A stretch of 64,000 nt of DNA from Pyrenophora tritici-repentis (Eukaryota; Ascomycota; Dothideomycetes; Pleosporales; Pleosporaceae): positions 1,860,001 to 1,924,000 of the forward strand of contig NC_089391.1 of the NCBI RefSeq assembly GCF_003171515.1, written 5' to 3'. Below the pieces are notes generated by a model. It ran no database searches. It had not been told where the DNA came from and saw nothing but the letters and a program-made list of their open reading frames with translations. Position numbers and translations under genes: made by a program. Below are positions 55,901-64,000 of this stretch, piece after piece. The stretch's first letter is position 1. Each line of letters starts with the position of its first letter.

Positions 55901-58900
55901 CGACGATGCACTGGGCTGCATGTTCAGGGGCCTGTCAAAGAACCCCTCATTTCTTTCGTCTGGACTCGCTTGGGCCCTTCGGAAGACATCCATTCCATCT
56001 CTTTCAACCCTCTAAGCTTGCTGCACACCACTCTACTTCGCTCCAAGCGCCATTCGTCACACTGCATCTTTGCCAGGTCGTTGCGTCTTGAACCGGCAGA
56101 GCCACAGACAGCTTCAGCCCTAGAGTGCAACCATGTCACGCGCTCTCGAGACGACATCCTAGACCCGGATACCAAGCTCTTAGCCACTTGACGTGCTTGC
56201 GGCATACCCCGCTCACACCGGTGATCGTATGGGCATCTCTGGACAGCTTCTGGACAAGCCTATTCGCCCTCGACTTGATATACTCATCAATTCATGGCTG
56301 CACAGCAAGCGTTCCTGGAGCTAGCCGCGTACCATGCCGCGGAGACGTCCTGAAGAGGCCGTGAACTGTTTATTTCCTGCAGATGACAGGGTGGTACGAT
56401 GTGTTTCGCGCTGGTGCTCGGCACACCAAGCACAGCATGTTGTTGAACAGTATCCTCCTCTTTTACGGCTCTGCATATTAGCTGCGAGCAACGCTCCAAC
56501 CCCGCATTTCCCTGCATAGCATTGTCGATTAAGCCAGCCAAGCTCCGAGGAGTCCGAGAGTAGTTCCCGTCAACGATGCCGACGGCTTGGAAGGTCTTGC
56601 CCGGTGATCATTTTCAGATGGCCGGGGACTTCCGCGATTCGTCCTATCAATCAACATGGCCTAACCCCTGTTATTTCTGACAGAACAGCATTTCCATCAT
56701 GATTCCAGGGGACCCTGGAACGTGTTGAGGAATACCATCCTTCTAGGCAGAACCGGCAGATGAATCAACTGTGAGTGATCGCAGTCGACGATGGACATTT
56801 CCGTTTGGATGCAGCTTACAGGCCCCGGTCCGATTCGTGGCTGCCCGACGGCAAGACCAAGCATACTACCGATGGTCTGGCCCGGATGCCGACCAAGACA
56901 ACATCCCTCGGCTTCTGGAGCCTCGTATGCTTGTACGGATCTACCTGATAGGTGTTTGCGACACGTTCCCGTACGACGCCGTACGCTAGGACCGTGCGAT
57001 TGAGACGACCCTTATTATCCTGTGGCTGCCAGATTTTCATTCGTAGCCACAACTTGAGGTTTGCGGCGTTTTCGCGACTACACCCAGTACCCAGGACATG
57101 GATGTGTCGGTGTCTTGGTCTAGTAGCCCGCTGTCGAACAGGTCAGGTCTCCTCCAGTTTATTGCCGCTCTCTTCCGCGGACCTTCCGCATGTGCAATGT
57201 CACTCGGATGATTGCCAAGAAGATTTCTAGTGCCTCTGTGTCGCTCGGTCAGCTATCAAGGTTGTCGGTAGGATTTGTTGTGGGATTGTACTCCACACTG
57301 TCACAGCGCTTGGCCCTAGTATGAGGAAGAGGATGCATAGTCGTCGCGGGGTATGTTGAGATCTTCCGGAGAGTCTCCGCAGTCTTGGTGTCCTACCAGT
57401 CTGGCATAGAGCAGGAAGGGGCATGTGTAAAGCATCGTGCGGTCGGAGTTATCGGCGTCGGCGTCGTCAGCGTCATCGCAGGAGTGTTATGTTCAACAGT
57501 TGATCGAGATATTGGATAGTCATTGGCGGGGTTGGTGCCGTGGACGTCCAGGGTGCGAGTTGCCAAACATCGGAACAGCCTGCCCGAACGAGGCAGAACA
57601 AGAGTAAAAGAGTACAAGTTGCGCCCTCCTAGAGAAGAAGGCAAGGCCTGTATTGGCTGTAGTCGCGATGTCGAGGCTCGTGTGTGGAGTGATCTTCTTC
57701 GCCACTCGAGCGCAATTAGCAAACGACGTACCCAGCGCTCAAGGATCTGGCCCAACATTACAGGTCATGCGCTTCCAGGGGCATATACATTACCCTGCCT
57801 TTACCCTTAATGTAGAGACAATAAAGGGAGACTAGACCGTTGTCTAATCAAGGAGGACGAACCCGTGGAAAACGAGGCAGGTAAAGTAGGAAAACATTGA
57901 AGCCACGCAGGGAGTACGTCCGTTGTCATTAGCATTCACCTAAGCACACGGGTTGCCATGAATGCAAGTAGCAAGGCCTGTGCCTCGTGAATGCACTCTG
58001 GGGCGTTTGCATTCTCCCTAAGCCTGCCCTGAGCTACTGGACTTTTGCTGCATTCTGCCAACAGTTGCTTCTAGCACCTCGACCACCCACGGAAGTCCGC
58101 ACACCAAATCCAGCTCAAAACATCTCCAGCTTCCTCTGTAGCTTCTCAATACCACCACGACATTGGGCAACAGAAGCTTCTGAACCATCCCCTTTGCCTT
58201 CAGCGTCTTCCTTTTCCTCTGGCATCCTCTACGGTCAACAGGAGAACTTTAGGAACACATCCACTGCACTCAGCAATACCGCTACCAAGCCCGGCGCTAC
58301 GCCTTCAAATGCTTGCGCAAACCAGCTTGTGATTCGCCACCACAAACACTTTGACTGTAGCACCTCCTCAATCCTGTCCTCGAAGACTTTTACCGACCCA
58401 CTCCTTCGATGCCATGGCCGTGCTTTATACAGGTGCCTGATGACCGCCAATCCTACTATGGTGCCTCCTGTGTCTTCATCATCTCGCTCTTCTCTCATAG
58501 TTTAACTCATTTTACTACCTCCGTATTATTAACCTTGTCTCTTCTAGTAACCGAAGGCCCACATCAACACTTCCGCAGTGTCTCCCGTGTCTTCTTTTTT
58601 TACTAAGAACTCATCCGGCAGCCAACAGCACCTGTTCTGGCTCTATGTGACTCGATTAACAGCGCTTACGCCCTAGACATGACAGTACACACTCGAGCGT
58701 GCTTATACGCTCAATGGTCATAGCTAGAGGAAACCCAAACCGCCATCTGTGCACGGGCTCGAGTCTGCCTACTTGTGGTATCAACCCGCATTGCATACTC
58801 AATCCTTGCCCAAGGAGGTTGAGCCGACATCAGACCACCTTCTCAAAGCCTATTCAATGGTATGAGGAGATGTTAGCAGCACTGCTTGTCAGAGCTGTAT

Positions 58901-60315
58901 GGAGATTGTCGAAGATTAATTCAGTCCTTGATACCCTCCTGCCATCAGCAGCGATGGGTATCTGGACGACCCGCCTTTAAAAGTCGCCTAGACTGAGACT
59001 CTTGTCTTTGCAATACAGATACGGGCTGGACATTCATATGTAGACTGAGAAATATAATGCATTCAGATTAATTGCCTCAATAATCCTGGTGCGTCCGGCA
59101 GGGTCGACAACAAAATACGGTCGGGACTCGGGATGATTTGCTAAACGAACATTGGTACCTCAGGATTCAGCTAGATGGTTCGCTTGAGGTTAAGTTTGCA
59201 ACATGTCACATGTCTGTTTGCATGTGCGAGAAGACGCGAACATGGAAACGCAACGGCGGCCACATGGGGAGACAGATGCGCTCCGTTTCACGACGGTGGA
59301 TGAAACAAAATCCAAGCTATTCAAAAGTCTCCAAACAAAGTTTTCGGTGCCTTTGGTTCCAGCCTGCTGTTTGGGGATAATTGTTTTTGGGGTTGTTTGT
59401 CCGCCCGGTTTTTGTTTACATGCGTCCGTCTGCACGGGGCATTGCCGTGCCGACAGTGTCGGATACGCGCGCGATACGTGCAATTGTGAATGGCTCGACC
59501 ACAGCTCGTGATTTGCAAACAGGGTCAGTTCGCAGTTCGCATCACCAGACGGATGCCGGCCATGGCTGATGGGGTGATGTGATTCCGTGCGCGCACGCGC
59601 CCTAGGTCGGCAACGATGACGATCCTGTCGATCTGGGGGAGGGTCGCACTTTGAACCATGGGAGGGGCAAATTCGAGCATGTCGTCAAGACAGCGTTTTT
59701 GCGCCATGATTGTGGTCTGGAAGCACAGCAGATGTCATAGCATAAACGGTTACGTAGAAAAAACGCTGTAGCTCCCTCGGAGAAATGCTTAGGTCGGCGC
59801 ATTCACGCGCATGCGAGAGGCGTCTTTGGGGCCTAAGCGGCGTTGCCGGAAAGATGCCTGCGCCGACTTGCATCATCATTGTTGTTGCGCAGCAACGAAG
59901 CACACAGCCGCGTAACAACTGATAAAGAAATACTATATATCCTCTGCCATAAGTCTCGGGGGCGAAGATTGCTTCACAAATTCATGCAAACTTGACCAGC
60001 AATCCATCGCACCTCCAAAACACCGAATTTTCCCTGATCGGCGCCAATAGTGAGGTATGTACCGATGGTTCCGGAAAGGGTGGGACGATTGGACCCTGGT
60101 GACGTATGGGCATGTATGACGCTGCTGGCCCTTTGCTGACTGCCTATAATTTCTGCAGCACCGACGCATCTCTTCAGCAGATCATCAATCTTCAGCCACT
60201 CTCCACATCCTTCTCCATAGCACAGAAAGCCCTGACGCTTGGTTAGCTGCAAGTCTTTGTTCATACGATCAGACCATCACCTCACACCACATCCTTCCCC
60301 ACACTCAACATCAAA
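52990..60315. other. 7.3 kb without a supported protein gene
   Basis: Between the PSP1 gene and the MARVEL gene. Frames here are short, lie in all six frames and have no motif; the longest (55265-56191) has unnatural composition. Minus-strand sequences resembling splice sites occur at 55049 (gtatgt), 54908 (gtgtgt), 54669 (gtaagc), 53722 (gtacgt) and 53439 (gtatgt), with acceptor-like TTATTATAG and CCAACAG between. A multi-exon leader of the PSP1 gene or a non-coding RNA would fit. No tRNA, rRNA or transposon end was found. Confidence 0.45.
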
Positions 60316-60929
60316 ATGGTATCACGAGGACTGTCAATGGGCCTGCGCGCCTGGCAGGTATGTTACAATCGATGATCGGATATGGACATGCATTGACAGA
60401 ATTAGCTGTTCTGTGCTGTTATCGTCACTGCGTTGATGGGTAGCAATATTGCTCGCGCCAACGCGGGAGTGCACTCAATCATCAACTACTCCCTATTCGT
60501 CGGTGTATGGTGGCTCCTTACGCTACTGTACTTCCTACCTACCTCATTCATCGACAAGTTCAGCATCGCCATTGTTGACATCACCCTGGATGCGTTGAGC
60601 GTCATCTTCGGTTTCTGCGCCGCCGTTGCGCTACCCTCATACATTGGTGCGCACAGCTGCTCCAACTCGGTAAGTCATTGATCACAAGCTACGTCCTGAA
60701 TACATCATCTAACATACCACAGGCGTACACACACTCCAACAGCGTTCTCAACAGCTCACGTGACACGGAGCAGAACTGCCGCCAAGCCCAGGCTACCACT
60801 GCCTTCCTGTGGTTTGGATGGGCTGCATTCGTCGCCACCCTCCTTGTCAACATCATGAACGGACGCGGTAGCGGCGCCAACCTCCGTGGTGGTGTCCGTC
60901 GTGGCGCTCCCTCCATGAGCCAGGTTTAG
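60316..60929 (+). CDS. MARVEL/NCE102-like eisosome membrane protein
   Basis: Three exons, 60316-60357, 60406-60669 and 60723-60929, introns 48 and 53 bp; 170 residues. The spliced start is MVSRGLSMGLRAWQ joined to LFCAVIVTALMGSNIARANA. Four membrane helices are visible: about 15-33, 44-62 (YSLFVGVWWLLTLLYFLPTS), 76-96 (VDITLDALSVIFGFCAAVAL) and 131-150 (FLWFGWAAFVATLLVNIM). This matches the MARVEL family with NCE102 type ends. Yeast NCE102 organises eisosomes at the plasma membrane and was named for non-classical protein export. The C-tail is Gly/Arg-rich (GRGSGANLRGGVRRG). Confidence 0.88.
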
Positions 60930-61702
60930 GAGGCCTACAAGGAGTACTCCGACAAATCTTGGAACTCGGACAGGTCTTGGAACACACGATCAGACGCCAG
61001 CGTTGTCTGAAAGACTAGGACTGATTTGCTGAGATGAATTCTAGTTTTGGATCATGTATACTATGTTGATGGTGAAGACATTGTGGCTTGATGCCGATGT
61101 CAGGATGAGCAGGCAGGATCTTGATACCAACAGTACACGTCTACGATGGCATGCAGCGTTTATACTTATTTTCAACGAATGTAATAAGACTTAATACGAC
61201 ACTACATCACATTACAATTTACATTTTCCAAATTTCGCAAGTTGCTCCTTTTCATTCGCGACAGAGGCTTTCTCGTAATGACGTCATCGTTGTAAGTGGG
61301 TTTGTACGTCCGACGTCTATCCACATGTCAACTCCCCACGGTCCACAGCGTCGCCATTGGCGCCCTAGCTGAAACTCTCCTGAGAGACTATTCACTATGC
61401 AAGGAAAAGAGAAAATAAAAGAGAAGAAATCAGATTCATATTCTAAGAATCCCAAAAAACAAATTGGGTGTTACGACACTTCAACGTGCAGCCCAAGAGA
61501 CTCCTCGCAAAGAAAACAATAAGAAACATCGTACTGAGCACTTCAAGTACGTCCCATACTCCGTAATGGAAACAAAATCGGGTGATCTGGCACTTCAACG
61601 TGCAGCCCAAGAAACAATCTTCCACCTTTGCCATGCCATGCCATGCCTGATATCAATCCCGAATTACTCAGCTCAGCTCGCCGACTGAAAGTCTCCCACT
61701 AG

Positions 61703-61845
61703 AGATGTACAAAGATCCCGACACCTACGTCCACATGGAGATAGGTGCCCGCAAGATCTCTTGTACTCTACCACCACAGATGTACATTGATCCCGACATC
61801 TACATCCACCCAAAGGTAGATGCCCGAAAGATCATTTGTACTTGA
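61703..61845 (+). repeat. 75-bp tandem repeat, 1.9 copies, with a mini-ORF
   Basis: Units 61703-61777 and 61778-61845 share AGATGTACA..GATCCCGACA.CTAC.TCCAC and GCCCG.AAGATC. Because 75 is a multiple of 3, a single frame from ATG 61705 to TGA at about 61842 reads MYKDPDTYVHMEIGARKISC, TLPPQ, then MYIDPDIYIHPKVDARKIIC and T: a 25-residue peptide repeat. No other protein evidence exists. Confidence 0.5.
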
Positions 61846-61894
61846 TGTATCCGCCATCCTGAACTCCGCGACTTTGAGGTGTCCCTCGGTCGCG

Positions 61895-61982
61895 GAGGAG
61901 AGGAGGATGAGGATAAGGATGAGGATGAGGAGGAGAAGAGAGAAGAAGAAGAGAGGAGGAAAAGATGATGATGATGATGAGG
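61895..61982 (+). repeat. Purine-rich simple sequence
   Basis: GAGGATGAG/GAAGAAGAG-type run with GATGATGATGATGATGA at its end. Confidence 0.7.
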
Positions 61983-62428
61983 TCGAAGGTGTGAGTGGAA
62001 AGAGAGACCTATTCGCGCTTGCGATGCCACGATTTGTCTCGTCTTTTTCGATGGATTCTCTGCTACCCATCGCACTATGTCCGTAAGGTTGGGTCTGCCT
62101 ATAGGGAAATGTGTGGGGAGAGTTTAGAGGTATGTTCTCATCTCCTCTTCTTAGCACTCTTTGGTGCTGAGCGATGGACTAGGGTTGGAGAGTTCGGGTG
62201 TTTGATGTTTGGGTGAGGGTCTCGCGGGTTGACTTGCTGTTTGGATGATTGGATGGTTGGTTCAATGGTCGGATGGTCGGTTGGATGGTTTGGTTAGGAT
62301 GAGTATGAGGATGAGAATAGGAATGAGGAGGATATTTGTGTGGTTGGGTATAGTGAGGTATGGTTGCCGTCTCAGAGTTACGGTAGTAGACAGACGTCTA
62401 TATTGACGCCCCAGGGACAAGGGAGAAC

Positions 62429-63893
62429 CTACATCTTGCCCATGCGGGAGCAGATGTAGACATCGAAGCCGACGTCGTACTCCTCCTCGTCGTCAACGTC
62501 AACGTCAAAGGTGCTGGTGTCTGGGCTGGAGCTGTTGCTGGCGTAATCGGAGGTGTCGCTGTCCGACATCTCGGTGTCTTCCTGATGGTCCTTTTCATCG
62601 CTGACGTACCCTTCGTCAGCGATCTCGGACACCTCGATATCTCCCTCAGGGTCCTTGTTGTCACTGACATCTTCACCCTTGAGCAAGAGTCCTTCGATGC
62701 CAGTGGCCAGGACAGTGACACCATCCTTGGTGTCATTGTCGTCAATGAACATTTCATCCTGGCTAGGGACGGGGACGACGACGACGACGGGAATGACTGA
62801 AACAGGGATCTGGTAAAAGCCTGATTTAACAATCCTCATCTTCCGCTTGCAGCTGTAGCTGCGGTCCGACTCGTTCAACTTTTCGATGGAGCCCTTCCGC
62901 TTCTTGGCAGGAGCGCTAGGAGTTAGGACTTCGCGCTCCTTTGGCGCATCCGGCATCTCGACCTCGATGATCTCCTCCTCAAGGGCAGGAGTCTCTGTGG
63001 CGGTGTTGTTGGTGATGGCGGTATTGTCGGTGATGGTGGTAGTTTCGGTGATTGCAGCAACCTCCTCTTCAAGAGGAGTCGCGGTGGCAACACCCTGGCA
63101 AGCAATGTTAGAAAAAGAAAGAACTGGTGAATTAGATCAAAAGTGGACATACCTCAACAGTTGTATCCTTCGAAGGGATGATTCTGATGATGTCCACGAT
63201 GTCCCTAGGTGGCTGGTACAAGACCAGGGCGACGTTGAGGTTCTCCTCGGGAGATTCTTCCTTATCGGAAGGCTCATCAAGCTTGCTCAGTTCGTTGGCC
63301 TTGAGGATTGCATCAACCAAGTCGTCATATCCCCGGATGAGATCAGCAATGGCCAAGATCTTGTTGCCGACATCGTTCGTCAGCGTCTCAAGCTCTGCCT
63401 GAGCCTCTCCGGACATCATGTCCTCAGGGGTGGTAGTAATGGCGGTGGCGTCAACCTCTGTAACTGTGGATGCGTGGTCTGCCTCAAGCTCAGGCTCAAC
63501 CTCTGCTTCTATTCCAGGCACTGTCGACTCGGTTGCAGACACTGGCTCTGGCTCAGACTCCTTTTCGAGTTCTGGCACATGCATCAACTCACCCCTCAGT
63601 ATCTGACCGACCCGAAGGATCCGGTCGACAACCCACTGTGGTGAACGTGGGTGGGCAGGAGACTCCTCGACGTCTTCAGTCGCATCCGACAAGACGAGGA
63701 GATTGCAACCGATCATGTAGAAGACGTATGAAACGCCGATGAGGAAGAGAATAGCCAGGGACACAGAGGAGAGACCCTTGGCCCTCCAGAAGAGGATGAG
63801 CGTGAGATACATGCAGAAGTTGGTGAAGACGGTGGCGAGGAAGACGTCCTTGTGAGCGAATTCGAAGGTCGCGTTCATGATGGTGGCGAACAT
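62429..63893 (-). CDS. Uncharacterised two-helix membrane protein with acidic tail
   Basis: Two exons, 63893-63153 and 63094-62429, with a 58-bp intron (gtatgt...gccag); 468 residues. Two membrane helices lie at residues about 15-36 (VFLATVFTNFCMYLTLILFW) and 43-65 (VSLAILFLIGVSYVFYMIG), so both ends probably face the same side. The next 170 residues are very acidic (ELEKESEPEPVSATESTVPG), then a helical piece (VGNKILAIADLIRGYDDLVD). Exon 2 has a basic PAKKRKGSIEKL patch, a hydrophobic VSVIPVVVVVPVP run, and an Asp/Ser-rich C-terminus (VDVDDEEEYDVGFDVYI). No family is recognised. The basic patch could be an NLS, but membrane helices argue against a soluble nuclear protein. Confidence 0.65.
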
Positions 63894-63953
63894 GATGGTG
63901 TAGTGTCGGATGTTCGTGGATTGGATGGTGGGTTCGTGAGTGTGATGGTCGTC

Positions 63954-63992
63954 GGTCGCGTGTTGTAGGTCGCGTGTTGTAGGTCGCGTGTA
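63954..63992. repeat. 14-bp tandem repeat, 2.8 copies
   Basis: GGTCGCGTGTTGTA twice, then GGTCGCGTGTA. It lies upstream of the gene at 62429-63893. Confidence 0.7.
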
Positions 63993-64000
63993 TCGATATC

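Larger units (their letters stand above)
60930..62428. other. Intergenic with repeats
   Basis: 1.5 kb. Holds a 24-bp direct repeat (CACTTCAACGTGCAGCCCAAGA near 61478 and 61590), a 75-bp tandem repeat at 61703-61845, a purine run at 61895-61982 and GGAT/GGTT simple sequence at 62240-62300. Apart from the mini-ORF at 61705 no gene is supported. Confidence 0.55.

Noticed and set aside
55265..56191. 308-codon open frame on the plus strand
   Set aside because: Composition is Arg/Ser/Gln/His-rich without motif; overlapping frames on both strands are similarly open, and splice-like sites lie on the other strand.
57987..58505. 172-codon frame on the plus strand
   Set aside because: No motif, poor composition and no splice context.

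Overview
The window is nuclear DNA from a filamentous ascomycete (Pezizomycotina). Evidence: introns of about 46-75 bp with GT(A/G)xG(T/C) donors and CTAAC branch sites, a HET-domain gene, a NACHT/NLR gene, a rhamnogalacturonan lyase, an NCE102-like MARVEL protein, and pogo/Fot1, hAT and Ty1/copia transposons. A Dothideomycete of the order Pleosporales is my best guess; the class and order are inferred from gene style only.

Layout. 0-12 kb is repeat-rich: a pogo-like transposon cut by the left edge, an F-box-like gene, a WW-domain gene, a complete 5.3 kb copia element (identical LTRs, GTTTT target duplication, damaged coding region) and a tandem-repeat/hairpin block. 12.4-19.6 kb holds one minus-strand NLR gene (N-terminal domain, NACHT, eight near-identical short repeats, ankyrin repeats) split by a complete hAT transposon between Walker A and Walker B. 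The hAT has an open transposase, matching termini and an 8-bp target duplication. 20-29 kb carries two more members of the F-box-like family, a secreted PL4 rhamnogalacturonan lyase and an uncharacterised protein. 29-34 kb has a HET-domain gene and a coiled-coil nuclear-type protein. 34-43 kb has a MOSC protein, a second pogo-like element inactivated by transition-type nonsense changes, a GH43 enzyme and two uncharacterised genes, one a type II membrane protein. 44-53 kb is a housekeeping stretch: a J-domain protein, ribosomal protein eL15 with 9-nt and 14-nt micro-exons, a small unknown protein and a PSP1-domain protein. 53-60 kb has no protein gene I can support. 60-64 kb has the MARVEL gene, a 25-residue tandem-repeat mini-ORF and a two-helix acidic membrane protein.

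How the parts relate. The HET and NLR genes belong to families used in fungal self/non-self recognition, and here they share a transposon-rich block. The NLR gene looks recently broken: with the hAT and one target duplication left out, every exon phase agrees and 1,270 codons stay open. The housekeeping genes on the right are intact and transposon-free, so the window spans a boundary between accessory-like and core-like DNA. All coordinates of exons come from reading splice signals by eye and are not transcript-supported.
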